A stretch of DNA of 64,000 bases from Bacillota bacterium (GCA_014896375.1 JADBKN010000021.1:18933-82932); one strand, 5' to 3'; shown: positions 54,599 to 63,934, numbered from the stretch's first letter. Notes: a model not told the origin generated them from the letters alone. Numbers and translations: made by a program.

Positions 54599-55614
54599 CG
54601 GCCCGCTCCCCACCGCAGCACGGCCGCGCCCCAGGTGAGCCCGCCGCCAAAAGCGACAAGCAGCACGACGTCCCCGGGATGAAGCCGCCCGGCCTGGTGC
54701 GCCTCATAGAGCGCGATCGGGATCGAGGCGGAGGAGGTGTTGCCGTAGCGGTCGATATTGACCCACACCTTCTCCATGGGAAGCCCGAAGCGCTTGGCGG
54801 AGGCCTCGATGATGCGCACGTTCGCCTGGTGCGGGACGTAAAGGTCGACGTCCGCGAAGGTCAGGCCTGCGCGCCGCAGGGCCTCCTCGGCGGCGTCGCC
54901 CATGATCTGCACGGCGAACTTGAACACCTCGCGGCCGTTCATCTGGAGGTAGTGCAGGCCCTGCGCCACCGTCTCCGCGGAGGCCGGCAGGCGCGAGCCG
55001 CCCGCCGGCTGCTTTAGGAGGTCGCCGCCGCGGCCGTCGGCGCCCAGGTACACGCTCAGGAGCCCTTCGCCCGCACCGTCCTCGACGCGCTCCAGCGCCA
55101 CGGCCCCGGCGCCGTCGCCGAGCAGCACGGCCGTCGAGCGGTCCTGCCAGTTGACGATCTTGGAGAGAGTCTCCGCGCCGATGACGAGCGCACGCCGCGC
55201 CGCGCCGGCGCGAATCTGCGCCGCCACGGAGGAGAGCGCGTAGACGAAGCCGCTGCAGGCGGCGGAGATGTCGCATGCCCCGGCCTGATACGCGCCCAGC
55301 GCCGCCTGCACGACGCACGCGGTGCTCGGGAAGATCATGTCCGGCGTGGCCGTGGCCACCACCAGGAGGTCGAGATCCTGGGGAGTCCAGCCGGCCGCGG
55401 CCAGCGCCTCCTTCGCGGCGATGACGGCCAGGTCGCTCGTCGCCTGCTCCGGCGCGGCCACGCGCCGCTCGGCGATGCCCGTGCGCGTGCGGATCCACTC
55501 GTCGCTCGTGTCGAGCACGGCTTCCAGGTCGCGGTTCGTCACCACGCGCTCCGGAAGGCCCCGCCCCAGCCCTCGCACCGCCACTCCCCACGGATGCTGC
55601 CGCAACGTCGTCAC
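54595..55614 (-). CDS. fabH: 3-oxoacyl-ACP synthase III (FabH)
   Basis: 339 residues from a GTG overlapping the plsX stop (GTGA). Triad Cys120 (DISAACSGFVYAL), His262 (VPHQANVRIIEA) and Asn292 (YGNTSSASIPIAL). Starts fatty acid synthesis from acyl-CoA and malonyl-ACP. Complete. Confidence 0.97.
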   Translation of the reverse strand: MTTLRQHPWGVAVRGLGRGLPERVVTNRDLEAVLDTSDEWIRTRTGIAERRVAAPEQATSDLAVIAAKEALAAAGWTPQDLDLLVVATATPDMIFPSTACVVQAALGAYQAGACDISAACSGFVYALSSVAAQIRAGAARRALVIGAETLSKIVNWQDRSTAVLLGDGAGAVALERVEDGAGEGLLSVYLGADGRGGDLLKQPAGGSRLPASAETVAQGLHYLQMNGREVFKFAVQIMGDAAEEALRRAGLTFADVDLYVPHQANVRIIEASAKRFGLPMEKVWVNIDRYGNTSSASIPIALYEAHQAGRLHPGDVVLLVAFGGGLTWGAAVLRWGAGR

Positions 55615-56639
55615 TCGTCCGTCTCCCCGCTTTCCCTTTCCGCCAGGCGCCGCGCGATCGCTTCCACAAGCCGGCCGCGCGCGGCGCCCGCGCCGACGCG
55701 CAGCCCGGCGGCGATGGCGCGCGGCGTCGAGTTGCCGTGGCACTTCACGCAGAGGCCGTTCACGCCGAGCAATGGGGCGCCGCCGGCCTCTTGGGCGTCG
55801 AAGCGCGCCGCCAGGCGCCGCAGGGCCGGCAGCGCGAGCCACGCGCCGAGCTTTGTGCGGAGGCTCGAGCCGAGCTCGCGCTTCAAGGCGCGCATGAGGT
55901 CGCGCGCCAGCCCCTCGACCGTCTTCAGGGCAATGTTGCCCGCGAAGCCGTCGACGACGACGACGTCCGCGGCGCCGCTCAAGAGCTCCCGCGCCTCGAT
56001 GTTGCCGATGAAGTTCAGCCGCAGCCGCGAGAGTGTCTGGTAGGCCTTCTTCACTTCCTCCGGACCCTTCTCGGCCTCCGTACCCACGTTGAGGAGCGCC
56101 ACGCGCGGCGCCGGGCGGCCCAGCACCGTCTCCGCGTAGATCGCGCCCATGAGCGCCCACTGCACGAGGTCCTCGGCCGCGGCCGCGACCGTCGCGCCCA
56201 TGTCGAGGAAGACCAACCCCGGCCCGGAGAGCGTGGGCATGACCTGCACGAGGGCCGGCCGCCGCACGCCCTGGATGCGGCCGAACGTGAAGAGCGAGCC
56301 GGCCATCAGCGCCCCCGTGCTGCCCGCGGAGACGAAGGCGGACGCCTGGCCATCGCGCACGAGCCGCAGGCCCACGGCGATCGACGAGTCGCGCTTCCGC
56401 CGGAAGGCCTGCACCGGTTCCTCGTCGTAGCCGATGACCTCACCGGCGTGGCGGATCTCGAGCCGGGACGACGGCGAGGCTCCCGCGCGGCGCAGTTCCG
56501 CCTCCACCACAGTGCGCTCCCCCACGAGCAAGAGGCGCAGTTGCGGGTCGGCCGCGAGGGCCTGCAGCGCGCCCGCCACCGTGGCCTGCGGCGCGTGGTC
56601 GCCGCCCATGGCGTCGAGGGCCAGGGTGAGTGCGCTCAC
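55611..56639 (-). CDS. plsX: Phosphate acyltransferase PlsX
   Basis: 342 residues from a GTG overlapping the fapR stop (GTGA). Family signatures LALDAMGGDHAPQATVAGAL, SAGSTGALMAGSLF, LLNVGTEAEKGPEEVKKAYQ and VVVDGFAGNIALKTVEG. Converts acyl-ACP to acyl-phosphate for phospholipid synthesis. Confidence 0.97.
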   Translation of the reverse strand: MSALTLALDAMGGDHAPQATVAGALQALAADPQLRLLLVGERTVVEAELRRAGASPSSRLEIRHAGEVIGYDEEPVQAFRRKRDSSIAVGLRLVRDGQASAFVSAGSTGALMAGSLFTFGRIQGVRRPALVQVMPTLSGPGLVFLDMGATVAAAAEDLVQWALMGAIYAETVLGRPAPRVALLNVGTEAEKGPEEVKKAYQTLSRLRLNFIGNIEARELLSGAADVVVVDGFAGNIALKTVEGLARDLMRALKRELGSSLRTKLGAWLALPALRRLAARFDAQEAGGAPLLGVNGLCVKCHGNSTPRAIAAGLRVGAGAARGRLVEAIARRLAERESGETDE

Positions 56640-57235
56640 CGGGGCGTCCCCTCCGGCGGGATCTGCGCGATGAGGAACTTGCCGCGGAAAACGATCTCCT
56701 GCTGCACGCGCGACTGCACGAGCACCACCCACTGCCCGGGGCGCGGCTGGCGCAGCACCTCCGCCTTCGCCACGACGCGCTCCCCGATGCGCACCGGCCG
56801 CTTGAACTTCACGTTGACGACCTCCGGGAGCGCGTCCGCGGCGTCGACGACGGCCATGGCCAGGGACTCGGCCTGCGCGTACAAATGCTGGCCGCGCACG
56901 GTGGCGTGGCGCTCGAAGGCGTGGGAGGGCTCCGCCTCAAGGATGGAGACGGCGTGGCGGCCGAGCTCCACATCGACGATCTCGCCCACGATCTCCCGCG
57001 GCCCCAGCGCCCGCACGCGGCCCAACGCCTGGCTCGCCAGCTCCCGCGCCCGCTCGCGCACGTCCGGAAGCCCAAGGGTGGCCCGGTCCAGCCGGATGGT
57101 GGGCACGCTGACGTGGAAGCGCTCGGCCAGCTCCTCGTCCGTGAGAAGCGGCTCCCGGAGCAGCGTCTCCCGCAGCGCGCGCTGGCGCTCGCGCCGTGGA
57201 AGGGAGGCCGCCGGGCGATCGAGTTCCATGTTCAC
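56636..57235 (-). CDS. fapR: Fatty acid and phospholipid synthesis regulator FapR
   Basis: 199 residues. N-terminal helix-turn-helix (LTDEELAERFHVSVPTIRLD) and a C-terminal hot-dog domain that binds malonyl-CoA in Bacillus FapR. It represses the lipid genes until malonyl-CoA rises. It heads the fapR-plsX-fabHDG-acpP-fabF run and has a FapR-like operator just upstream. Confidence 0.93.
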   Translation of the reverse strand: MNMELDRPAASLPRRERQRALRETLLREPLLTDEELAERFHVSVPTIRLDRATLGLPDVRERARELASQALGRVRALGPREIVGEIVDVELGRHAVSILEAEPSHAFERHATVRGQHLYAQAESLAMAVVDAADALPEVVNVKFKRPVRIGERVVAKAEVLRQPRPGQWVVLVQSRVQQEIVFRGKFLIAQIPPEGTPR

Positions 57236-57250
57236 GGTTCCCGCCCGTTC

Positions 57251-57267
57251 TTAGTAACAGGTCATAT
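57251..57267. promoter_or_regulatory. FapR-like operator upstream of fapR
   Basis: The plus strand reads TTAGTAACAGGTCATAT, resembling the Bacillus FapR site (TTAGTACCTGGTCTAA type), 15 nt before the fapR start. AT-rich and placed where the promoter should be, it suggests autoregulation. No clear -35/-10 pair could be fixed around it. Confidence 0.55.
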
Positions 57268-57335
57268 GACTCGACGTTATCGGGAAGAAGTATACGGTCG
57301 CCGGGGCCGGCTGGCAAGCGGGGCCAGCCACGCGG

Positions 57336-58244
57336 TCACGCTCGGGAGGAATCGCGGCCGGGGGCTTCGATGGGGTTGACGTGCACGACGACGTCCTGGA
57401 CGACGTCGAGCCGTTCGACGGCGTCGATCACGTCGTGGGCCAGGCGGTCGGCTTCCACAAGGGAGAGATGGCCGTCGACGCCGATTTCGAGGTCGACGTG
57501 CACGAAGGGGCCGGAGCGGCGCGTGCGCAGGCGCTGCACCTCGCGCACGCCATGCACGGAGAGGGCCGTCTCCCGCACCAGCGCGCGCGTGGGACTGTCG
57601 GCCTCGCGGTCGAGGAGCTCATCGACGTGGTCGCCGGCCAGGCGCACGGCGTAGACCAGCACGAGCGCCGCCACGACGAGCGCGGCCAGGGGATCGGCCA
57701 GCGGCAGCCCCAGCCGCGCGCCCAGGACACCCAGGACGGCGGCCGCGGAGGTCCACTCGTCCGAGCGATGGTCGGCTGCGTTGGCGAGCAGCGCGGGCGA
57801 GCGCAGGCGGCGCCCCAGGCGCACGTTCCACTGGTAGAGGCCTTCCTTGACGACGAGCGCGCCGGCCGCGGCGTAGGCCGCCGCCCAGTCGGGCTCCGCG
57901 CGGCTGCGGGAGAAAAGCGCCACGAGCGCCTCGCCGCCGATGGCGAGGCCGGCAAGGATGAGCAGCGCCGCCACCGCCAGCCCCGCCAGGGATTCCGCCT
58001 TGGCGTGACCGTAGCGGTGCTGGCGGTCCGGCGGCAGCTCGGCCACGCGCACGCCGAAGACGACGGCGAACGATCCGGCCGCGTCGCCTAAGGAGTGCAG
58101 GGCGTCCGCCACCAGCGCGTGGCTGGCGAAGACGAGCCCCGCCACCCCCTTGCCGGCGGCGAGGGCCAGGTTCACCCACAGCGCCACCCAAGCGGCCCGG
58201 TGCAGCGGCCGCCGCCCGGCGAGCCCCTGTGAGGCGGGGGCCAT
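57336..58244 (-). CDS. Cation diffusion facilitator (CDF) transporter
   Basis: 302 residues. Six membrane helices (residues about 15-210) with metal-site signatures ALVADALHSLGDAAGSFAVV and LLANAADHRSDEWTSAAAVL, then a cytoplasmic C-terminal domain (about 215-295). Exports divalent metals (Zn, Mn, Fe or Co) by proton exchange; the metal cannot be told. Lies 16 nt after secF, likely in the same transcript. Confidence 0.93.
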   Translation of the reverse strand: MAPASQGLAGRRPLHRAAWVALWVNLALAAGKGVAGLVFASHALVADALHSLGDAAGSFAVVFGVRVAELPPDRQHRYGHAKAESLAGLAVAALLILAGLAIGGEALVALFSRSRAEPDWAAAYAAAGALVVKEGLYQWNVRLGRRLRSPALLANAADHRSDEWTSAAAVLGVLGARLGLPLADPLAALVVAALVLVYAVRLAGDHVDELLDREADSPTRALVRETALSVHGVREVQRLRTRRSGPFVHVDLEIGVDGHLSLVEADRLAHDVIDAVERLDVVQDVVVHVNPIEAPGRDSSRA

Positions 58245-58260
58245 GCGCCATCCCCTCCGG

Positions 58261-59187
58261 CTAGGATGCCCGGGCGAGCTTGCCGTGGGCGCGCCGCTCC
58301 GTGCGCTGCACGAGGTACAGGTAGACCGGGCTGGCGATGAAGATCGAGGAGTAGGTGCCCAGGATGATGCCGATGATCAGCGCCAGCGCCAGCACATGCA
58401 CGGAGGAGCCGCCGAAGACGAGCACGGCGAGGAGCGCGAGCAGCACCGTGACGACCGTGTTGATCGTGCGCGAGAGCGTCTGGTTGATGCTCACGTTGAT
58501 GAGCTCCTCCAGCGGCTCCTTGCGGCGCGCGTGCAGGCGCTCCCGGATGCGGTCGAAGATGATGATCGTGTCGTTGACGGAGTACCCGTAGACGGTGAGC
58601 ACCGCCACCACGAACGAGGTGTCCACCGGCAGCCGGAAGACGGCGAAGGCGCCGACCGTAAGGAGGATGTCGTGCAGCATGGCGACGATCGCCGCCACGG
58701 CGAAGCGGATCTCGAAGCGGATCGTCAGGTAGACGATCATCGCGACCGTCGCCAGGCCCACGGCCAGGACGGCGTCCCGCCGCAGCTCCGCGCCGATCAC
58801 CGGGGAGACCTTGTCCTTGCTGACGATCTCATACCCGCCGAACTTGCCGCCGAGCTCGTCGAAGATCGCCTTCTCCTGCTCCTCCGGGATGGCGGGCGTC
58901 GTCAGCTTGAACTCGCGGTTGTGCGAGCTCTCGAAGGCCTGCACGACGATATCGTGCACGCCGTGCGCGGTGTAGGCCGCGCGGATGTCCGCGAGCGTCG
59001 CCGGCTGGCCGAACTTGACGTCGATCAGCGTGCCGCCCGTGAAGTCGATGCCGAAGTTGAGCGGCATGCCGAGGGTGGCCGCGTTGATGATCAGGGCCAC
59101 GACCGTCACGAGGAGCATCGCCGCCGAGACGCCGATCCAGTACTTCCGCCAGCGCATGAAGGGAAAGTGGAAACGGGCCTCGTTCAT
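58261..59187 (-). CDS. secF: Protein translocase subunit SecF
   Basis: 308 residues, six membrane helices, with the conserved GIDFTGGTLIDVKF near the N terminus and VYGYSVNDTIIIFDRIRE in helix 4. Works with SecD to pull proteins through SecYEG with the proton-motive force. Overlaps secD by 4 nt; SecD and SecF are separate, not fused as in Bacillus. Confidence 0.97.
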   Translation of the reverse strand: MNEARFHFPFMRWRKYWIGVSAAMLLVTVVALIINAATLGMPLNFGIDFTGGTLIDVKFGQPATLADIRAAYTAHGVHDIVVQAFESSHNREFKLTTPAIPEEQEKAIFDELGGKFGGYEIVSKDKVSPVIGAELRRDAVLAVGLATVAMIVYLTIRFEIRFAVAAIVAMLHDILLTVGAFAVFRLPVDTSFVVAVLTVYGYSVNDTIIIFDRIRERLHARRKEPLEELINVSINQTLSRTINTVVTVLLALLAVLVFGGSSVHVLALALIIGIILGTYSSIFIASPVYLYLVQRTERRAHGKLARAS

Positions 59188-60449
59188 CGCGCCTCCGCCT
59201 CCTCAGCCCGGCGCTGGAAGAACCATGGCCCCGGCCGCGCGCCGGCGTCCACCTGCAGGTGCAGGATCCAGCGCGTGAAGGTGATGGCCGTGAACATGGA
59301 GAGCAGCACACCCAGCGCCACCGTGACGGCGAAGCCGCGCACGGGGCCGGTGCCGAGCCAGAAGAGCACGGCCGCCGCCAGCACGGTGGTGGCGTTGGAG
59401 TCGAAGACGGCCCGGAAGCCGTTCTTGAACCCGGCGTCGACCGCGTTTCTCAGCGTGCGGCCCAAGCGCAGCTCCTCCTTGATGCGCTCATAGATGATGA
59501 CGTTCGCGTCGACCGCCATGCCGAGGGACAGCACGATGCCCGTGATGCCCGGCAGCGTCAAGGTCGCGTGCAGGCCGTAGAGCACGGCGAGCAGCAGCAC
59601 GGCGTAGAGGGCGAGGGCGAAGTCCGCCCAGAACCCCGGGATGCGGTACACCACGAACATGAACGCCACCACCAGGGCCGCCCCGAGGATGATCGCCTTC
59701 TGGCTCGCGGCCAGAGAGTCCTGCCCCAGCGAGGCCGAGACGGTGCGGTTCTCGATGATGTCCAGCTTCAGGGGCAGCGCGCCCGAGTTGAGCGCCACCG
59801 CGATGTTCTTCGCGGCATCGAGCGACTCGTATCCGGTGATCACGCCGTTGCCGTTCGGAATCTCGCTGATGACCCGCGGCGCCTGCAACAGCTGGTTGTC
59901 GAGATAGATCGGCATCGGCTGGCCGATGTGCGTCTTTGTGAAGGCGTCCATGGCCTTCGCGCCTTCCTGGTCGAACTGCAGCTGGACGACCCAGCCCTGC
60001 TGCTGGTCATACGCCGGCGTGGCCTTGATGAGGTTCTTGCCCGTGAGGAAGGGCTTGTTCGTGGCCGGGTCGCGGAACTCCAGGACGGCCGTGCGGCCGA
60101 TGCTCGTCGCCACCTCCTCCGGGTTCTTGACGCCCGGCAGGTCGAGCACGATGCGATCCTTGCCCTCGCGCTGGATCACGGGCTCCGTGAGCCCGAGGCC
60201 GTTGACGCGCTTGGTCAGGATCGCCACGGCCGCGTTCATCGAGTCGTCGTCCACCTTGGTCTTTTCGGTGGGATGCGCCTGGAAGACGATGTGCACGCCC
60301 CCGACGAGGTCGAGGCCCTTATTGATGCGCCCCCAGAGGCCGTAGCCGCCGCTCCTCTGCGGCAATACGGCGTAGAGCAGGCCGGCCGTGACGACGACGA
60401 ACAGCAGCAAGAGCGTGATCAGGCTGCGCCTCTGCCGCTTCGCTCTCAT
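59184..60449 (-). CDS. secD: Protein translocase subunit SecD
   Basis: 421 residues, shorter than the enterobacterial protein but normal for Gram-positive relatives. GLDLVGGVHIVFQA near the N terminus, a periplasm-side P1 domain, and helices with LSLGMAVDANVIIYERIKEE and NATTVLAAAVLFWLGTGPVR. Preceded by GGGAGGTT. Transcribed from a consensus promoter followed by a leader terminator. Confidence 0.97.
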   Translation of the reverse strand: MRAKRQRRSLITLLLLFVVVTAGLLYAVLPQRSGGYGLWGRINKGLDLVGGVHIVFQAHPTEKTKVDDDSMNAAVAILTKRVNGLGLTEPVIQREGKDRIVLDLPGVKNPEEVATSIGRTAVLEFRDPATNKPFLTGKNLIKATPAYDQQQGWVVQLQFDQEGAKAMDAFTKTHIGQPMPIYLDNQLLQAPRVISEIPNGNGVITGYESLDAAKNIAVALNSGALPLKLDIIENRTVSASLGQDSLAASQKAIILGAALVVAFMFVVYRIPGFWADFALALYAVLLLAVLYGLHATLTLPGITGIVLSLGMAVDANVIIYERIKEELRLGRTLRNAVDAGFKNGFRAVFDSNATTVLAAAVLFWLGTGPVRGFAVTVALGVLLSMFTAITFTRWILHLQVDAGARPGPWFFQRRAEEAEAR

Positions 60450-60499
60450 GCTGGGAACCTCCCGCTGGCATCATCGGCCAGGAACGTCCACCGGCCACA

Positions 60500-60531
60500 A
60501 AAAATCCCGACCGCCATCCGGGACGGCCGGC
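60500..60531 (-). terminator. Intrinsic terminator in the secD leader
   Basis: On the minus strand a 9-bp stem (CCGGCCGTC / GGCGGTCGG, with G-U pairs; 60508-60531) with a 6-nt loop is followed by GA and six T (60500-60505). It lies about 50 nt before the secD start and only a few nucleotides after the predicted RNA start. It could end the HD-gene transcript or attenuate secDF. Confidence 0.7.
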
Positions 60532-60543
60532 AGGACAAGGTTC

Positions 60544-60573
60544 ATTATAGGAATGCGCGCGCGAGCTTGTCAA
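60544..60573 (-). promoter_or_regulatory. Consensus sigma-A promoter of secDF
   Basis: On the minus strand perfect TTGACA (60568-60573), 18-nt spacer and perfect TATAAT (60544-60549). The -35 overlaps the stop codon of the HD-domain gene. Predicted RNA start near 60537. Confidence 0.8.
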
Positions 60574-61247
60574 AGCAGGCGCGTGTTGTTGATCGTCAGC
60601 TCGAACTGGCAGCCCAAAAACGAGGCCGCCCGCCGGCACATCACCATCCGTGAGAGAAAAATCTCAAAATACTCCATCACCGGCGAGATCGCCGTGTCGA
60701 TCTGCAACTCGAGGTTCACCGCCCTCGCCTCCGGCCGCACGTCGAGGAACGACTTCAACACGGCATAGTTGACGCGGTCGTGGATGTCGAAGGTGGCCGG
60801 GTCGGTGTTGCGCACCCGCGTGCGGTGCACGTCCGACTTGTCGGCGAGGATCACGGCCGCGCCGATGTTGTTCACCACCTCGCCGTACGGTTCCTCGTGG
60901 TTGCCGATGGCGCCGAGCACCTTGCCCAGCTCCTGCGGCGGCATGCCCATCTCCCGCAGAAGCACGTACACCATGGCCGCGCCGGTCTCCGGGTGGTCAT
61001 GCCGGCTCACGACGTTGCCGATGTCGTGCAGGTAGCCGGCGATCGCGGCGAGCTCCGCCTCCCGCTCCGGAAAGCCGAGGCGCTTCAGGATGTTGTAGGA
61101 GATGCGGCTGACGAGGCGCACGTGCCGCTGGCCGTGCTCCGTGAAGCCCATCGCCCCCAGGTGGGCGTTGGCCTGTTCGATGAGATCCCGGATCTCGGCG
61201 TTGGCCATGACCTCTTCCAACGTGACGACGCGCGTCTCCGCGGCCAC
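60570..61247 (-). CDS. HD-domain phosphohydrolase, conserved neighbour of secD
   Basis: 225 residues from a GTG with GAGGTGA upstream. HD metal site residues in EHGQRHVRLVSRIS and AIAGYLHDIGNVVSRHDHPE, then NHEEPYGEVVNNIGAAVILA and ADKSDVHRTRVRN. Such proteins hydrolyse phosphate bonds, often of nucleotides; this one's substrate is unknown. It is commonly found just before secD in Bacillota. Confidence 0.88.
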   Translation of the reverse strand: MAAETRVVTLEEVMANAEIRDLIEQANAHLGAMGFTEHGQRHVRLVSRISYNILKRLGFPEREAELAAIAGYLHDIGNVVSRHDHPETGAAMVYVLLREMGMPPQELGKVLGAIGNHEEPYGEVVNNIGAAVILADKSDVHRTRVRNTDPATFDIHDRVNYAVLKSFLDVRPEARAVNLELQIDTAISPVMEYFEIFLSRMVMCRRAASFLGCQFELTINNTRLL

Positions 61248-61327
61248 GCTCTCACCTCGCCGCAGGCCGGCGGCGCGCATGAGACGGCGTGCCGCGCGGC
61301 AGGATGGAGACGAAGGGGCGATGACGC

Positions 61328-61720
61328 ATGGACCCGAGGGAGTACATTCCCGGGGGCCCGCCGCAATACCTTGCCCGCTCCGTCATGGCGTCATTTGCCG
61401 ACCCGCGCGCGGCGCGGGAGGCTGCGCGCGAGTTGCGCGATCAAGGATACCAGGTCGACCTGGTCCAGGTCAGCGGGGCGCCCGTCGACCGCTCCGACCT
61501 GCGCCAGCCGCGTGCGGAGGCCTTCCCGCGCACGCTGCTCGAAGAGCCGGCGGCGAACGCCGTCGTGCCGCAGGGCGAGGGCGGCGGGCTGCAGGACGCG
61601 GCCCACGTGCCGGCCGGGCGCCTCGCGCGCGCCGTGTGGCGTCTCACTGTGCCGGTGGCGGACGATGCCATGCGGCGGCGCGTCGAGGAGACGGTGAAGC
61701 GCCACGGGGGCGAGGTGTGA
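61328..61720 (+). CDS. Hypothetical protein with a ferredoxin-like-looking segment
   Basis: 130 residues on the plus strand. ASFADPRAAREAARELRDQG then YQVDLVQVS looks like the beta-alpha-beta pattern of small stress-type or ACT-like domains, and the C-terminal half (VWRLTVPVADDAMRRRVEET) may repeat it. The ATG is preceded by GAAGGGGCGATG. Divergent from the HD gene and convergent with selB (10 nt). No family named with confidence. Confidence 0.6.
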   Translation: MDPREYIPGGPPQYLARSVMASFADPRAAREAARELRDQGYQVDLVQVSGAPVDRSDLRQPRAEAFPRTLLEEPAANAVVPQGEGGGLQDAAHVPAGRLARAVWRLTVPVADDAMRRRVEETVKRHGGEV

Positions 61721-61730
61721 GGGCGCGCGG

Positions 61731-63644
61731 TCAGGGTGAGGCCAGACGGCGGACGTCTCCCTCGCGGCGCGTGAGGCGGATGCGGTCGAAGTACTCCGCC
61801 AAGGGGACGGCATACTTGCGCGAAGTGCCGAGGACCTCGCGCAGCTCCGACATCGAGGCCGCGCCGCCGCCTGCGAGGTGCGCGCGCACACGCGCTGCGG
61901 CCGCCTCGACCGCCTCCCGCGCGAACCAGAGTCCGTCCGCCACCGGCACGAGGCGCTCCTCTTCCACGAGATGCTGAACCACCTCCAGCGCCGGCGCGGC
62001 GTCGCCCAGTTCGGCCTGCACCTCCTCCAGGGAAGGAGGCGCCAGGCCGGCGGCCGAAAACGCAGCCGCCACGCGCTCGACGGCCGAGACCAGCGCCTCG
62101 GGCATCGGCGGCACGCGCTCCGGCGGCGGCAGGACGACGTCGCCGCGCAGCACGATGGCACCGTCGCGCTCTGCCTCCAGAAGGAGCCGGTTGCCGAGGC
62201 GCCGGTCCAGATGAGGCCAGAGCGCCCGCCAGGCTTCCTCCCTGGGCCAGCCGCGACGCAGGGGGTGAAGCTCCAGGTAGCGCACGGCGCCGTCCGCCGC
62301 CGCCTCAAGAAGAGACGACCAGCGCCGCGCGCCGGCCGCGACCTCGCCGTCCAGCAGGAGCCGCACGCGGCCCTCCGCCGCCCAGGCCTCCAGCGCCCGC
62401 CGGCCGTCTCCGGCGGACGCGCCCGCCTGGCGCAGGAGCGCCGCCACCTCCTGCGGCGCCTCCTCCAGCGCCGGCAGGAGCAGCGCGCCCGCCTCCCGCC
62501 GTTCCAGCGCCTCAAGGCGGTTCAGGTCTTCCGCCGACCTCTTTCTGTACCGCCTTCCGGCGTCCAGCACGACGCCGCCGCCAAGGGTGGACGCCGGGGA
62601 GAGCGAGCGCAGGAGAAAGCGGTCGCCGTACGCCGCCACCACCGGCCGTGCGGCATGGAGGCGGGCGAGCGCCGCGCCGCCGGGCGCGAGCGTCCCCTGC
62701 GGCACGTCCTCCAGCCAGACGACGCGCGCCACCGTCTCCTGCGTGCCGGCGTGCAGGCGCACGCGGGAGCCGTCCCGCAGCCCGCCCGCCGCCGAGGGCA
62801 GAAGCTGCACGCGTGCGGCGAAGAGGGTCTCGGCGCGGAAGGCGGAGGGCGTGGCGAGGACGTCGCCGCGGCGCACCTCCCGCCATTCCAAGCCGGCCAG
62901 GTTGACGGCCACGCGCTGGCCGGCGCGCGCCTCCGGCGTGGCACGGCCGTGCACCTGCAGCCCGCGCACGCGCACCGGCCGGCCCGCAGGCAATAGCTCC
63001 AGGCGGTCGCCCTCGCGCAGCGTGCCCGACACCAGCGTGCCCGTCACCACGGTGCCGAAGCCGGCCACGGTGAAGGAGCGGTCGACCGGCAGCCGCACCG
63101 GCCCGTGCGCCGGGCGCCCCCCCGCCAGCGCGAAGAGCCGCTCCAGCTCGGCGCGCAACTGCTCAAGCCCCTCTCCCGTCCGGCTGGAGACGGCGACGAG
63201 CGGCGCGCCGGCGAGGCCCGTGCCCTCAAGAAGGCCGAAAACTTCCTCCCGCACCAGCTCGAGCCAGTCGTCATCGACGAGGTCGCGCTTCGTGATCGCC
63301 ACAAGGCCGCGGTCGACGCCGAGAAGCCGGAGGATGTCGAGGTGCTCGCGCGTCTGCGGCATCACGCCTTCATCGGCCGCCACGACGAGGAGGCAGGCGT
63401 CGATGCCGTGCACGCCGGCGACCATGTTGCGCACGAAACGCTCGTGGCCGGGCACGTCGATGAACGAGAGGCGCCGGCCGCCGGGAAGGTCCAGATGCGC
63501 GAAGCCGATGTCGATCGTGATGCCGCGCCGCTTCTCGTCCGGCAGGCGGTCCGGGTCCTGCCCGGTGAGGGCGCGGACGAGCGCCGTCTTGCCGTGATCC
63601 ACGTGCCCGGCGGTGCCCACGATGATCTGCGCGCGCTCCTCCAT
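61731..63644 (-). CDS. selB: Selenocysteine-specific elongation factor SelB
   Basis: 637 residues from an ATG with GAGGGGACG upstream; longer starts are not conserved. EF-Tu-like GTPase ([11 protein letters not shown] at 10-20, [27 protein letters not shown]), two beta-barrel domains and four winged helices at the C terminus (about 370-637) that bind the SECIS RNA hairpin. Delivers Sec-tRNA to UGA codons. selA, selC and selD are not in the window. Confidence 0.95.
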   Translation of the reverse strand: MEERAQIIVGTAGHVDHGKTALVRALTGQDPDRLPDEKRRGITIDIGFAHLDLPGGRRLSFIDVPGHERFVRNMVAGVHGIDACLLVVAADEGVMPQTREHLDILRLLGVDRGLVAITKRDLVDDDWLELVREEVFGLLEGTGLAGAPLVAVSSRTGEGLEQLRAELERLFALAGGRPAHGPVRLPVDRSFTVAGFGTVVTGTLVSGTLREGDRLELLPAGRPVRVRGLQVHGRATPEARAGQRVAVNLAGLEWREVRRGDVLATPSAFRAETLFAARVQLLPSAAGGLRDGSRVRLHAGTQETVARVVWLEDVPQGTLAPGGAALARLHAARPVVAAYGDRFLLRSLSPASTLGGGVVLDAGRRYRKRSAEDLNRLEALERREAGALLLPALEEAPQEVAALLRQAGASAGDGRRALEAWAAEGRVRLLLDGEVAAGARRWSSLLEAAADGAVRYLELHPLRRGWPREEAWRALWPHLDRRLGNRLLLEAERDGAIVLRGDVVLPPPERVPPMPEALVSAVERVAAAFSAAGLAPPSLEEVQAELGDAAPALEVVQHLVEEERLVPVADGLWFAREAVEAAAARVRAHLAGGGAASMSELREVLGTSRKYAVPLAEYFDRIRLTRREGDVRRLASP

Positions 63645-63655
63645 GGAACGTCCCC

Positions 63656-63874
63656 TCACGCCGTCACGATGCGGAAGAGTCCGAGCAACAAGCACAGGTA
63701 TCCGATCAGAGCGTACCAGCGCACGCGCTCCGCGCGCACCTCCGCGGCGCGCTCGCCGAAGACGTCCTCAAGCCGGCGCGCGTACCAGCGCGAGCGCGGG
63801 ACCAGGATGAAGAAGAGGCCGCCGCCGACCCACGCGGCGCCGACCGCCAGCGAAAACCACGACACGCGCACCAC
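63656..63874 (-). CDS. Small two-helix membrane protein upstream of selB
   Basis: About 72 residues; several GTG starts are possible, and the longest frame (to 63928) is rejected since it would cover the tRNA promoter. Two hydrophobic helices (SWFSLAVGAAWVGGGLFFIL and ALIGYLCLLLGLFRIV) flank a basic/acidic loop. It ends 11 nt before selB, so probably co-transcribed. Function unknown. Confidence 0.5.
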   Translation of the reverse strand: MVRVSWFSLAVGAAWVGGGLFFILVPRSRWYARRLEDVFGERAAEVRAERVRWYALIGYLCLLLGLFRIVTA

Positions 63875-63893
63875 CGCTTTCCGTCCGCGCAAA

Positions 63894-63922
63894 TTGACAC
63901 TCAAGACGGCCGTCCGTATAAT
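63894..63922 (+). promoter_or_regulatory. Perfect sigma-A promoter of the proline tRNA
   Basis: TTGACA (63894-63899), 17-nt spacer, TATAAT (63917-63922): a full consensus match. The tRNA begins 12 nt after the -10, giving a leader of about 5 nt. Confidence 0.9.
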
Positions 63923-63934
63923 GACCACGCACGT

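Noticed and set aside
54595..56160. 521-codon minus-strand frame
   Set aside because: Upstream 180 codons are out-of-frame plsX; FabH begins at the GTG at 55614.
63656..63928. Longest start for the small membrane protein upstream of selB
   Set aside because: It would overlap the consensus tRNA promoter; a shorter GTG start is preferred.
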